Source of the DNA: Paenibacillus macerans
GTDB taxonomy: Bacteria > Bacillota > Bacilli > Paenibacillales > Paenibacillaceae
Assembly (NCBI RefSeq): GCF_900454495.1
Contig: NZ_UGSI01000001.1
Location: 1,860,001 to 1,924,000, forward strand
Length of the DNA: 64,000 bases
Direction of reading: 5' to 3'
The notes under the pieces are model-generated. The model searched no databases, had not been told where the DNA came from, and saw nothing but the letters and a program-made list of their open reading frames with translations. Below are positions 42,264-50,956 of the stretch, piece by piece. The first letter of the stretch is position 1. Every line of letters begins with the position of its first letter. The position numbers and the translations under genes were made by a program.

Positions 42264-43865
42264 TCTTGGGGTGGGAGGCAGATCAACACTTACTGTCCGG
42301 GCGCTTTGCACGATTATCCCGTTTGATCAGGTAGCAGAGAAACAGGCAAGCTCGGGAAAAGGGAATATTTGGTAGAGAAGCGGATAGGTTTGAGATAATT
42401 TAGACGGGCTTAGGAAAAGTAATCAGGTTTAGGGGAGGTGAAACAGACCGGACAAGAGATCAAGACAGAAGATCAAGGACAAGACGCGAGGGAAACGAAA
42501 AGACCGTGATTATGCTGTAGCCTGAACCCTTCCGTCTGCAGCAACGCCGACACAGTTCATACTAACCCCTACCCATTAAGTTGATCCGCATCAAGTAACC
42601 CCCACCGTTCAAACATCACGATCAGGCCGCAGCCGCAAGGGGCTGGTTCGGTTGGCGTGCGATCAGCCGGCGGTAAGGGATCGCGGGAATCGCCACACAC
42701 ATGCGCAGTAACTTCTGCCGCATCGTTTCTTCCGCTCCCGGCAGTCCTCCTTGCAGGCGCAGCCGGCGGCGTCCGGTGTATTCGTTTAGGTACGCCTGCA
42801 GATGTTTCAGTCCCAAGGCTCCATACGTACTCTTCAGCGATTCCCACGCCTCTCTCACCACTTTCCGCAAGGGTGCATACAGCCGAAAGGCCAAGGGGAA
42901 CAACTGTACCGCCGCTGTACGGGTATCCACATGTTCGTTGATGAAAGCGGCGAGTTCGTGACGGTTTGCCCTTTTTTCGCCTCCCCGCTTATTTGGCACC
43001 AGGCGGATTTTGACCTGTTCCAGCTCGCCCGACTCCGTGACCGTGCATCCCGCTACGACCGCCGAGGCGTACGGATGCGAAAGCTGACACCGGGACGGAT
43101 TACGCCCATACTGATCGCTGTTTACCTTCACGTCTCCGGAGAGCAGCTCCCGGGCATCGAACTCCCCCACGGCATGGCGTATTTTGTGCAGCATCGACCA
43201 GGCGGTCTTGTAGGCGACCCGGATCACCTGGCGCAGCCGCATCGCCGAGATGCCGCCCTCAAGCAGGAACAACTCCAGGGCCTGGAACCACTTCACCAGG
43301 GGGAGATGCGTTCCTTCAAAAATCGTGCCGACCAAAGGCGATGTTTGATGCTTGCACTTTCCGCACTCGAATAAGGGGATATGCCGGGAGGTCAGACGGC
43401 TGCACCGGGTGTGAGCGCAGCGCGGGCAGACGAAGCCGTTTGGCCACTTCATCGCGATTAGCGCCTCCATGCAGGCCTGCTCGCTTTGGTAACGGCTGCT
43501 GAATGGTTGAAGTTCCGTTCCCGTATTGATCTCCATGTTGCTCGCCCCCCGAATCAAGAATACATCGAACTTAAATTCCATTTATTTCATTATATCAAAC
43601 ATACGTTCCCTTATCAAGCCGAAAATCTCACCTGAACCGCCGCATTTTTCCTCATCTTTTTTGTGTTTTTTCTTCTCTTTTTTTGGAACCCTTGACTTGC
43701 TCTAGCCCCACCCACTGCTCCCCGCTCCTGAATGATGGGGATAATCGTGCAAAGGCAGGCAAAGACACCAAGACACGAACGCTTTAGATGGTCCCTTTAG
43801 ACAGCCCCCTCACCTGGCGTCGATTTGTGACACTGATCGAAACGGCTACGGTGCAAAAGGTAGAT
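42264..43865 (-). mobile_element. IS1595-like insertion element, copy 2 (intact transposase)
   Basis: A 1.6-kb unit whose two outer parts are shared with copies at 5595-6288 and 50957-51822. Left part: GAGGCAGATCAACACT-type sequence, CTTTGCACGATTATCCCG. Right part: GATAATCGTGCAAAGGCA, ACAGCCCCCTCACCTGGCG, CTACGGTGCAAAAGGTAGAT. The CTTTGCACGATTATCC stretch is present in inverted orientation near both ends. It has long noncoding flanks of about 0.3 kb on each side of the transposase gene. Exact ends and target duplications could not be fixed by eye. Confidence 0.75.
42622..43536 (-). CDS. IS1595-family transposase
   Basis: 304 aa from the ATG at 43536 (GGGGGGCGAG upstream). N-terminal zinc ribbon (about 28-62, CPRCAHTRCSRLTSRHIPLFECGKC) and TSPLVGTIFEGTHLPLVKWF are typical of the IS1595/ISXO2 group. 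The C-terminal catalytic region contains YGALGLKHLQAYLNEYTGRRR, equivalent to the HLQxYLxEFxxRxN motif. The usual DExYxGG first catalytic block appears as KVNSDQYGRN, so one catalytic position may differ from the norm. The frame is complete, so this is the only copy in the window that could supply transposase. Confidence 0.85.
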   Translation of the reverse strand: MEINTGTELQPFSSRYQSEQACMEALIAMKWPNGFVCPRCAHTRCSRLTSRHIPLFECGKCKHQTSPLVGTIFEGTHLPLVKWFQALELFLLEGGISAMRLRQVIRVAYKTAWSMLHKIRHAVGEFDARELLSGDVKVNSDQYGRNPSRCQLSHPYASAVVAGCTVTESGELEQVKIRLVPNKRGGEKRANRHELAAFINEHVDTRTAAVQLFPLAFRLYAPLRKVVREAWESLKSTYGALGLKHLQAYLNEYTGRRRLRLQGGLPGAEETMRQKLLRMCVAIPAIPYRRLIARQPNQPLAAAA

Positions 43866-43910
43866 GCGCTGGCCTTGGTGGATCGTGACGCCTCTATTTT
43901 GACAGGGCCT

Positions 43911-43950
43911 AATAGAAAAACACACCCCCAATAAAGGTGTGTTTTCTATA
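43911..43950 (-). terminator. Terminator of the nitroreductase/FAH unit
   Basis: ATAGAAAA-CACACC pairs with GGTGTGTTTTCTAT (13 or more bp with one bulge, 8-base loop), 19 bases after the nitroreductase stop. Confidence 0.7.
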
Positions 43951-43968
43951 TCGTTTAATTTGCCAGTA

Positions 43969-44556
43969 TTAAAGCGCATCCTTCCCGAAGGAACCTTCAA
44001 ACAGGGAGTCCTTCAACGGACGGCGGTCGTTCGGTTGTTCGCGCTCCTGCAGGTTGTCCGGAAGCACTTCTTTTTCGCCTTGATATCCGATGGCGATCAC
44101 GGCTTGAATCGCATAATAGTCAGGCACATTCAGCACTTCGCGGGCTTTTTCTTGATCAAAACCGCCCATCGCATGGGTGATCAAACCTTTGTTATGGGCT
44201 TCTAAAGCAAGATACCCCCAAGCGGCGCCCGCATCAAAGGCATGCCACCCGTTGGCTCCCCGCTCGGTCGCCGTTTGGGACAGGATGACGGCCAGGACAG
44301 GGGCTTTTGTGCACCATACGAGGTTTCCAGGCAAAATAAAAGAATGGAATTTCTCGCGGTCCTCCGGCGTGCGGGCGATAACAAACCGCCATGGCTGCAC
44401 GTTCGATGCCGAAGGAGCCCAACGCGCCGCCTCAAACAGGCTGAATAGGACATCCTCGGGGATTTCTTTTTCCAAAAAAGACCGCGGCGACCAACGATTG
44501 ATAAATTGAGAGGATACTTCAAAACCAGGTTTGCGCAGATCTGCGGCGTTAGCCAT
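43969..44556 (-). CDS. Nitroreductase-family oxidoreductase
   Basis: 195 aa from the ATG at 44556 (AAGGAGTG upstream). FMN-binding and dimer blocks: INRWSPRSFLEKEIPED, FEAARWAPSASNVQPWRFVIA, AFDAGAAWGYLALEAHNKGLITHAMGGFD, AIQAVIAIGY. Predicted soluble FMN/NAD(P)H-dependent reductase of quinones, nitro compounds or unsaturated carbonyls. It follows the FAH-family gene by 18 bases, so the two are probably one transcript. It is a different nitroreductase subfamily from the YfkO-like gene at 6625. Confidence 0.9.
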   Translation of the reverse strand: MANAADLRKPGFEVSSQFINRWSPRSFLEKEIPEDVLFSLFEAARWAPSASNVQPWRFVIARTPEDREKFHSFILPGNLVWCTKAPVLAVILSQTATERGANGWHAFDAGAAWGYLALEAHNKGLITHAMGGFDQEKAREVLNVPDYYAIQAVIAIGYQGEKEVLPDNLQEREQPNDRRPLKDSLFEGSFGKDAL

Positions 44557-44574
44557 TTTGAACACTCCTTAAGT

Positions 44575-45381
44575 TTAAACTAATTTGTTTTTTAACCGTC
44601 CGATGCCTTCAATCGTCACTTCCAGCTCATCTCCGGCCTTCAGCCAGGTCTGGCGGTCCGGCGGATCGCCGAGGATGACGCCTTCGGGCGTTCCGGTAAA
44701 AATACAATCGCCCGGCATTAACGTGATGTACCGGGATATGTAGCTGGTTAACTCAGCGTAGCCGAATATCATATTTTCCGTATTGCCGGACTGCCTTAAC
44801 TCTCCGTTCACTCTGCATTCGATGGATAAACGCGCCGGGTCCAATTCATCGCCGGTGACAAGGTACGGTCCGATGGGCGCGAAGGAATCCAGCGTTTTGC
44901 CCAGCAGCCATTGGCTCGTTTTCATTTGCAGGTCGCGGGCGGAAATATCGTTTCCGGCGGTGTACCCGTAAACATAGGATAACGCATCCGCTTCGGAGAC
45001 ATTGCGCGCCTCTTTGCCTATAATGATGACAAGCTCGGCTTCATAGTCTACTTGCCGCGCCGTTGCCGGCAGGACGATGTCCTGCTTGTGACCGGCCAAG
45101 GCGTTGTTGAATTTACTGAACAGCACGGGCGAATCCGGAACAGCCATGTTGGACTCTTTGACATGGGACAGATAGTTCAGGCCCACGCACAATATTTTCT
45201 CCGGATTCAGCACGACGGACGCAAACTCAATTTCATCCTCGTCGACGCGAAAATCGCTTTGTTTATCCTTCCCGTTCACCGCCCTGAGAACAGCGGCAAA
45301 ACCGCTTAAATTATAGACGGCATCTTCCGTTTTCCAGCCGATGCATAACCCGCCGCCGTTCTTGAACTGCAGCAATTTCAT
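44575..45381 (-). CDS. Fumarylacetoacetate hydrolase (FAH)-family protein
   Basis: 268 aa. Metal-binding core VDYEAELVIIIGKEARNVSEADAL, the block GYTAGNDISARDLQ, WLLGKTLDSFAPIGPYLVTGDEL and the C-terminal FTGTPEGVILG. The family includes fumarylpyruvate hydrolase, 2-hydroxyhepta-diene-dioate isomerase and oxaloacetate decarboxylase types; the specific reaction is not evident. First gene of a unit with the nitroreductase, perhaps for breakdown of an aromatic compound. Upstream is the divergent alkC promoter region. Confidence 0.88.
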   Translation of the reverse strand: MKLLQFKNGGGLCIGWKTEDAVYNLSGFAAVLRAVNGKDKQSDFRVDEDEIEFASVVLNPEKILCVGLNYLSHVKESNMAVPDSPVLFSKFNNALAGHKQDIVLPATARQVDYEAELVIIIGKEARNVSEADALSYVYGYTAGNDISARDLQMKTSQWLLGKTLDSFAPIGPYLVTGDELDPARLSIECRVNGELRQSGNTENMIFGYAELTSYISRYITLMPGDCIFTGTPEGVILGDPPDRQTWLKAGDELEVTIEGIGRLKNKLV

Positions 45382-45523
45382 GGTACGTCCTCCGGATTTG
45401 TGCAGGCGCGATTCAGGCCTCTCCGGCCTTGCTGCACGTTGTAGACAAGGCTATACTGATACATTAATATTAATCCAGACAGAAATATTTTTCCAGTACT
45501 CAAGGAAGAACGGAGATTAACTC

Positions 45524-46642
45524 ATGGCTGATACATTAAAATCGATTTATAATGAAGCGTTTTTGCGGGAATTTGGCGAAAAAGTCCACGCGGCGCACGC
45601 TCCGTTCGATCCGGAGAAATTCGTGGCCGATACGATGGATGGGACGTGGGATGCTCTGGAACTGAAAGCCAGAATGCGGAGGATTTCGCTGACGCTGGCC
45701 AACCAGCTGCCGGCGCGTTTTGAGGAAGCCGTGTCCGTGCTGTTTGCCATCGACGAATCGTGCGTCGGCTTCCCCTACTTGTTTTTCCCGGATTTCGTGG
45801 AAGTGTACGGCAGCGCGGAAGAGGATTGGCCTTTGGCCATGCGGGCGCTGGAGCGGTTCACGCCGAAATCGTCGGCCGAATTTGCCGTCCGCTCATTCCT
45901 GCTGCGCGATCCAGAGCGGATGATGGGGCAGATGGCGGCGTGGTCTCAGCATGAGGATGAGCATGTGCGCCGCCTCGCCAGCGAAGGCTGCCGGCCCCGC
46001 CTGCCCTGGGGCCAAGCGCTGCCGATGTTCAAGCGCGATCCCGCGCCGATCCTCCCGATCCTGGAGACGCTTAAGGCGGACCCCAGCATGTACGTGCGCA
46101 AAAGCGTGGCCAACAACCTGAACGACATCGCCAAAGACCACCCGGAGCTCGTGCTCGAACTTGCCCGGCGCTGGAAAGGCGCGCATCCGCACACCGACTG
46201 GATCGTGCGCCATGGCTGCCGCACGCTGATCCGCAAAGGCGGCCCCGCAGCGCTGGAGCTATTTGGTTACGCCGCGCCGTCGGCCGCCAAGCCGGTGGTC
46301 TCGTCGGCGTCGCTTACGGTGGAACCGGCCGCGCTACGCATCGGTGACAGCTGCGAGCTCCGCTATGCACTCACCGTGCGCGAAGGCGATCCGGTGAAGG
46401 TGCGCGTCGAATACGGCATCGACTTCGTCAAAGCCGGTGGCAAAACATCACGCAAGCTGTTCCTGCTGGCGGACAAAACCGTCCCCGGCGGCGCCTCCAT
46501 CGGTGGAGCCCGGCGCCATAGTTGGGCGGACCTCACGACCCGCCGCCATTATTCCGGAGCCCACCGGATCACGCTGCTCGTCAACGGCGCCGAAGCCGCC
46601 GCCGCGGTGCTGCAGCTGGAAGCCGCAGCGGCAAACGGCTGA
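45524..46642 (+). CDS. alkC: AlkC-type DNA alkylation repair glycosylase with C-terminal Ig-like domain
   Basis: 372 aa. The first 255 residues are HEAT-like helical repeats of the AlkC/AlkD superfamily, with VRRLASEGCRPRLPWGQALP and MYVRKSVANNLNDIAKDHPELVLELARRWK diagnostic for AlkC and HTDWIVRHGCRTLIRKG close by. Residues about 265-365 form a beta-rich Ig-like domain (LTVEPAALRIGDSCELRYAL, HYSGAHRITLLVNGAEAAAAVLQL), known in one branch of AlkC. The enzyme excises alkylated bases such as 3-methylcytosine and 3-methyladenine without flipping them out. The ATG at 45524 has a weak GGAG. It converges on the GntR gene 15 bases downstream. Confidence 0.88.
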   Translation: MADTLKSIYNEAFLREFGEKVHAAHAPFDPEKFVADTMDGTWDALELKARMRRISLTLANQLPARFEEAVSVLFAIDESCVGFPYLFFPDFVEVYGSAEEDWPLAMRALERFTPKSSAEFAVRSFLLRDPERMMGQMAAWSQHEDEHVRRLASEGCRPRLPWGQALPMFKRDPAPILPILETLKADPSMYVRKSVANNLNDIAKDHPELVLELARRWKGAHPHTDWIVRHGCRTLIRKGGPAALELFGYAAPSAAKPVVSSASLTVEPAALRIGDSCELRYALTVREGDPVKVRVEYGIDFVKAGGKTSRKLFLLADKTVPGGASIGGARRHSWADLTTRRHYSGAHRITLLVNGAEAAAAVLQLEAAAANG

Positions 46643-46656
46643 ACCGATATTACGCC

Positions 46657-47367
46657 CTAGTCGGTCTGTTCCGCCCCGGGAGCAGCCGAAGCGCCGATCA
46701 GCGCGTTTCCGACTTTGGTCAGATGCGCGTTCATGATGTCGACCGCCCCGCGCCGGTCCTGTTCGCGAATCGCCAGGAGCATTTGATAATGCTCCTGGAA
46801 CAGGCGGTGGGCCGACTCTTTTTCACTAAACAGCCAAAGGCTTCTGCTGTCCCGGATCGTCCGCGTCATCATCGCTGAAATAGTTTCCATCATTTGCTGC
46901 AGCAGCGGATTCCGCGTCGCTTTGGCGATGGCGAAATGGAAATTGACGTCGTGCACCCGGCTGGTCTCCTCATTGCCGATCGCTTCTTCCATCAGGCTCA
47001 CAATCCGGGCGAGCTCGTCCAAATCCGCTTCGCTCCTGTACTCTGCGGCCAATTCAATGCTCCCGATTTCAAGGATTTTCCGTACCTGCAGCAGTTGAAC
47101 CAACTCCTGGCGGTTGGCGATTTGCCGGGCTTCCATCGTCTCAAGCGCCTGGGCTCTGACGTAAGTCCCCCCGCCCTGTCTCGTCTCGATCAGCCCCCGG
47201 GCTTTCAGATGGCTGATCGCTTCGCGGACGGTAGAGCGGCCGACGCGGTAACGCTTCGCCAGGTTTTCGATCGTGTCCAGCTTCTCGCCGGGCTTCACCA
47301 GCCCGCTTTCGATGATTCGCTGCAGTTCCTCAATCATAATATCGTAATTTTTTCTGCCCAATTCCAT
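46657..47367 (-). CDS. GntR/FadR-family transcriptional regulator (LldR/GlcC-like)
   Basis: 236 aa. N-terminal winged helix (about 8-75, IIESGLVKPGEKLDTIENLAKRYRVGRSTVREAISHLKARGLIETRQGGGTYV) and a FadR-type C-terminal ligand domain with metal-site residues (DVNFHFAIAKATRNPLLQQMM, HRLFQEHYQMLLAI, HL). It is divergent from glcD (170-base gap), so it probably controls glycolate or lactate oxidation genes, with glycolate or L-lactate as effector. A candidate operator is at 47473-47487. Confidence 0.88.
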   Translation of the reverse strand: MELGRKNYDIMIEELQRIIESGLVKPGEKLDTIENLAKRYRVGRSTVREAISHLKARGLIETRQGGGTYVRAQALETMEARQIANRQELVQLLQVRKILEIGSIELAAEYRSEADLDELARIVSLMEEAIGNEETSRVHDVNFHFAIAKATRNPLLQQMMETISAMMTRTIRDSRSLWLFSEKESAHRLFQEHYQMLLAIREQDRRGAVDIMNAHLTKVGNALIGASAAPGAEQTD

Positions 47368-47472
47368 ATTTTATTCCCTCTCCAAAATCGGTATGTACAC
47401 CGAATTGCTTGCTAAATAACAGTCTATACAATTTACGTAAATTATGGTAGATTTATTTTAAATTTTAAATTC

Positions 47473-47487
47473 ATCAGATGACATGAT
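47473..47487. promoter_or_regulatory. Candidate operator for the GntR regulator
   Basis: ATCAGATGACATGAT is an imperfect palindrome with matching ATCA/TGAT ends, set in an AT-rich region 50 bases before glcD. Match to known FadR-type sites is only approximate. Confidence 0.3.
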
Positions 47488-47537
47488 TAGTTTGATCTTA
47501 CCATATCAAGTTTGTTTTTTGAGGAGGGAATCTTTGG

Positions 47538-48950
47538 GTGATTGCGCCGGAAATCAAACAGCAACTGAAGCCGATCGTCGGAGAAAAGTGGTTTTTGGAT
47601 AGCCCCAGCGAACTTTATGCCTATTCTTACGATGCTACCCCGATGTATCAAGCTTTGCCCGATGCGGTGATCATGCCAGCGTCCACCCGGGAAGTGTCGG
47701 AGATTCTGAAAATCGCCAACCGCCACAAAATTTCCATCATCCCCCGGGGCTCCGGCACCAATCTGGCGGCCAGCACCATCCCGGTTCAAGGCGGCATCGT
47801 CCTGAACATGAACCGGTTCAACCGGATTTATGAAATCGATACCAAAAATTTGACCGCCACCGTTGGCCCCGGCGTCATCACCGCCGATCTGCATCAGGCT
47901 GTTGAAGCGCTCGGTTTATTTTATCCGCCCGATCCGGGCAGCATGAAGATTTCGACGATCGGCGGCAATATGTCGCAGGGCGCCGGGGGCATGCGCGGAC
48001 TGAAGTACGGCGTGACCAAGGATTACATCATGGGGCTGGAGTACGTGCTGCCCTCGGGTGAAATTCTGCGCTGCGGGGGAAAAAACGTCAAGGATGTCGC
48101 CGGCTATGACATGACCCGGCTGCTGGTCGGCTCCGAAGGCACGCTGGCCGTTGTCACGGAAATTACGCTGAAGCTGCTCCCCTTGCCGGAAACGAAGCGG
48201 ACGCTCGTCGCTTTTTTTACCAATCTGGTTGATGCGGCCAGGACGGTGGAAAAGATCATCGCCGCCAAAATCATCCCGGCAACCGTGGAATTTATGGACC
48301 AGGGGACGATGAAGGTCGTCGACGAATACGCGGGCCTGGGCCTGCCGCTTGAGCTGAAATCGATGCTGCTGATCGAACAGGACGGCCCCGAGCAGCTGGC
48401 TCTTCGCGATATTGAACGCATCGCCGAAATCGCCCGGGAAAGCGGCGCGGCAAAGGTGGAGGCGGCTAAAACCTCGGAGGAAGGAGCCAAGCTGCTGACC
48501 GCGCGCCGCGCCGCGTTATCCGCGTTGTCCCGAATGAAGCCGACCACGATTATGGAGGACGCTACGGTTCCCCGCTCCCGCCTGGCCGAAATGGTCGGCG
48601 AAGTGGAGCGGATCGCCGGCAAATACGGGCTGCAGATCTGCACGTTCGGCCATGCCGGCGACGGCAATCTTCATCCCACATGCATGACCGACGAACGGAA
48701 CCGGGAGGAAATCGAACGCGTGGAAAAAGCGTTTGCGGAGATTTTTCAAGCTTCGATCCGGCTGGGCGGCACGATTACCGGCGAGCATGGCGTCGGCCTG
48801 GCCAAGATGAACTATTTGCACCTGAAGGTCGGCGAATCCGGCATCGAACTGATGCGGCGGATCAAGGAAGCTTTCGACCCCAACCATATCATGAATCCGG
48901 GGAAAATATTCGCGGCCGCGGAGCGCCGCAGACTGGTGGTGAAAAGATGA
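47538..48950 (+). CDS. glcD: Glycolate oxidase FAD-binding subunit GlcD
   Basis: 470 aa. PCMH-type FAD-binding domain with AVIMPASTREVSEILKIANRHKISIIPRGSGTNLAAS, GTIGG-like MKISTIGGNMSQGAGGMRGLKYGVTKDYIMGLEYV, and KNVKDVAGYDMTRLLVGSEGTLAVVTEITLKL. The C-terminal FAD-linked oxidase domain ends with GHAGDGNLHPTCM and GGTITGEHGVGLAKM. It oxidises glycolate (or D-lactate-type 2-hydroxyacids) to the keto acid. The start is a GTG at 47538 behind GAGGAGGG. It overlaps glcF by 4 bases (ATGA), so translation is coupled. No glcE is present. Confidence 0.93.
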   Translation: MIAPEIKQQLKPIVGEKWFLDSPSELYAYSYDATPMYQALPDAVIMPASTREVSEILKIANRHKISIIPRGSGTNLAASTIPVQGGIVLNMNRFNRIYEIDTKNLTATVGPGVITADLHQAVEALGLFYPPDPGSMKISTIGGNMSQGAGGMRGLKYGVTKDYIMGLEYVLPSGEILRCGGKNVKDVAGYDMTRLLVGSEGTLAVVTEITLKLLPLPETKRTLVAFFTNLVDAARTVEKIIAAKIIPATVEFMDQGTMKVVDEYAGLGLPLELKSMLLIEQDGPEQLALRDIERIAEIARESGAAKVEAAKTSEEGAKLLTARRAALSALSRMKPTTIMEDATVPRSRLAEMVGEVERIAGKYGLQICTFGHAGDGNLHPTCMTDERNREEIERVEKAFAEIFQASIRLGGTITGEHGVGLAKMNYLHLKVGESGIELMRRIKEAFDPNHIMNPGKIFAAAERRRLVVKR

Positions 48951-50305
48951 GCGCCGAACCGAAAACCCCAAATCGTTCTGCCGCCGACGCCTGCCCTCCG
49001 CTGGACGGTCCGGTCAAAACCGCAAACAACGGGCTGCTTGCCCGGTTTGACATGGACGAAATCCTGAATTGCATGCACTGCGGCTTCTGCTTGCCGACGT
49101 GCCCCACGTACGTGCAAACCGGCCTGGAAACATCCAGCCCGCGGGGGCGGATTGCGCTGATGAAAGGCGTGGCCACGGGGCAGCTGCCGGTCGACCGCGA
49201 GTTTGAGCGGCACATGAACGCCTGTCTCGGCTGCCGCGCCTGCGAAACGGCCTGTCCGGCCGGCGTGCCTTATGGCAGACTGCTGGAGACGGCGCGGGAA
49301 GTCGTGCAAGAAACGAAAAACTTGACCGAAAAGCCCTCCGCGCTGCGAAATCTCGTATTTAAGCATGTGTTTCCGCATCCGCAGCGGGTTAAACGGCTGG
49401 GGAATTTGCTGTGGGGCGCGCAGGCGCTTGGGCTGCATTCTTTGGCCGACCGGACGGGACTGATCAAGATTCTGCCGCGGGAAATGGCGGAAATGCAAAG
49501 GTCGGTCGGCACCGTTGCTTCCCCTTGGAAACGCAAGCAACGGCCAAAAGCGATGAAAGCGGAAGGTACGAAACTTTATACCGTGGGGCTGTTCACCGGC
49601 TGCATCATGGACGTGATGTTCTTCGAAACCAATCAGGCGACCGCCCGGCTGCTTACGAAAGCCGGATGTGACGTCGTATTCATTGAGGAACAGGGCTGCT
49701 GCGGCGCCATGCATGCGCATTCCGGGGAAATGAGCGGAGCGAAAGAGCTGGCCAAGCGGAATATCGAGGCTTTTGAGCGGGCCGGCGTCGATTTTGTGAT
49801 CAACAACGCCGGGGGCTGCGGCGCGGCTTTAAAGGAATACGGCCACTGGTTCAAAGGCGATCCCGCATGGGAGACCAAAGCAAAGCGCTTTGCCGCCAAA
49901 AACCGCGATGCGAACGAAATGCTGGCCGCGCTCCCTCCGCTCGCCTTCGGCAAAACGCTGCCGGTAAAAGCGACTTACCAGGACTCCTGCCACCTCGCCC
50001 ACGGCCAGGGAGTCCGCAACCAGCCGCGCCAGCTGCTGCGCAGCATCCCGGGACTGGAGCTCGTTGAAATGCGGCAGCCCGACAGCTGCTGCGGCTCCGC
50101 CGGCACGTACAACCTCACCCAATTCGACATGTCGATGCAAATCCTTGACGATAAAATGGAACAGGTGAAAGAAACCCGCGCTGATTTGATCGTCACCTCC
50201 AATCCCGGCTGCCTGCTGCAGATGAAGCAGGGAATCATCCGGGCCGGCCTTCAGGACCGGATGGAGGCGGTGCATATCATGGATCTGCTGGACCGAGTCC
50301 TGTAA
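48947..50305 (+). CDS. glcF: Glycolate oxidase iron-sulphur subunit GlcF
   Basis: 452 aa from the ATG at 48947, which overlaps the glcD stop; the longer frame starting at 48680 lies inside glcD and is rejected. Two [4Fe-4S] motifs: CMHCGFCLPTCPTY (about residue 45) and CLGCRACETACPAGV (about 92). Two CCG domains follow: GCIMDVMFFETNQATARLL with CCGAMHAHSGE, and the second DSCHLAHGQGVRNQPR with SCCGSAGTYN. It passes electrons from GlcD to the membrane. A two-subunit glcDF arrangement is common in Firmicutes. Confidence 0.93.
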   Translation: MSAEPKTPNRSAADACPPLDGPVKTANNGLLARFDMDEILNCMHCGFCLPTCPTYVQTGLETSSPRGRIALMKGVATGQLPVDREFERHMNACLGCRACETACPAGVPYGRLLETAREVVQETKNLTEKPSALRNLVFKHVFPHPQRVKRLGNLLWGAQALGLHSLADRTGLIKILPREMAEMQRSVGTVASPWKRKQRPKAMKAEGTKLYTVGLFTGCIMDVMFFETNQATARLLTKAGCDVVFIEEQGCCGAMHAHSGEMSGAKELAKRNIEAFERAGVDFVINNAGGCGAALKEYGHWFKGDPAWETKAKRFAAKNRDANEMLAALPPLAFGKTLPVKATYQDSCHLAHGQGVRNQPRQLLRSIPGLELVEMRQPDSCCGSAGTYNLTQFDMSMQILDDKMEQVKETRADLIVTSNPGCLLQMKQGIIRAGLQDRMEAVHIMDLLDRVL

Positions 50306-50437
50306 GGGTCCCATTTCCTCTACCCCCTATCTTCTCCTTTTTTTGTCATAATTCAGCCCGGTTTTCGGCATTTTTACGTGGTATAATTTTCCTTATAGAT
50401 CATTAGTTAATGCCATGAATAAAGGGGATGGCTGAAC

Positions 50438-50833
50438 ATGAAAAAACTCTATTACACTTCCTTCTTCTATGCGGTTTTAGGCTTGTTGGCCGGCGTTTTT
50501 TACCGCGAAGCGACCAGGCATAACGGCTTCACCGGCGAGACCGCCTTGGCTCCGCTGCATACCCACATTCTGGTGCTCGGATTTATGTTTTTCCTCGTCG
50601 TGTTGGGATTGGGCAAGCTGTTCGGCGTGCACGAAGCGAAGTCGTTTGGAACGTGGCATGTCGTCTATAACCTCGGTTTGCTGATTACTATCGGAACGAT
50701 GGCCGTCCGCGGCATGCTGCAGGTGCACGACAGCGACATCGCCTTCCTGCCTTACATCGCCGGCCTGGGCCACATGATTCTTGGCGCCGGGATCATCTGG
50801 CTGCTGGTTTTGCTCGGCAAACGGATTGATTAG
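50438..50833 (+). CDS. DUF2871 membrane protein
   Basis: 131 aa with four membrane helices. The sequence MKKLYYTSFFYAVLGLLAGVFYREATRHNGF, LAPLHTHILVLGFMFFLVVLGLGKLF and GHMILGAGIIWLLVLLGKRI is characteristic of the DUF2871 family. His residues in HTHILVLG and GLGHMILG could bind heme or metal, as in NnrS/cytochrome-like folds; this is only suggestive. The ATG at 50438 has GGGGATGGCTG upstream. A hairpin (50853-50885) may end its transcript. Confidence 0.8.
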   Translation: MKKLYYTSFFYAVLGLLAGVFYREATRHNGFTGETALAPLHTHILVLGFMFFLVVLGLGKLFGVHEAKSFGTWHVVYNLGLLITIGTMAVRGMLQVHDSDIAFLPYIAGLGHMILGAGIIWLLVLLGKRID

Positions 50834-50852
50834 CGCGCCAGACCTCGTAAGT

Positions 50853-50885
50853 GCAGCCGCTTCTAATGAGAAGAGAAGCGGCTGC
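50853..50885 (+). terminator. Hairpin after the DUF2871 gene
   Basis: GCAGCCGCTTCT pairs exactly with AGAAGCGGCTGC around a 9-base loop, 20 bases after the stop codon. There is no T run, so it may be a weak terminator or part of the repeat region that follows. Confidence 0.45.
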
Positions 50886-50955
50886 AACCGTTTATCATTG
50901 TGCATATTGGAAATATCTAACGGTTACAGCGGCCGCTATTTTACTAAAAAAAGCC
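50886..50955. repeat. Intergenic repeat family C, copy 2 (partial)
   Basis: Contains AAATATCTAACGGTTACAGC followed by GGCCGCTATTTTACTAAAAA, matching one unit of the four-unit array at 23695-23897. It directly borders IS1595-like copy 3, which seems to have inserted into it or beside it. Confidence 0.6.
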
Positions 50956-50956
50956 C

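Noticed and set aside
47473..47487. Naming the GntR regulator lldR or glcC
   Set aside because: The divergent position fits either role, but the ligand cannot be read from sequence, so no symbol is given.
48680..48946. Upstream extension of glcF inside glcD
   Set aside because: The ATG at 48947 overlaps the glcD stop in the usual coupled manner; the extension is only glcD read in another frame.
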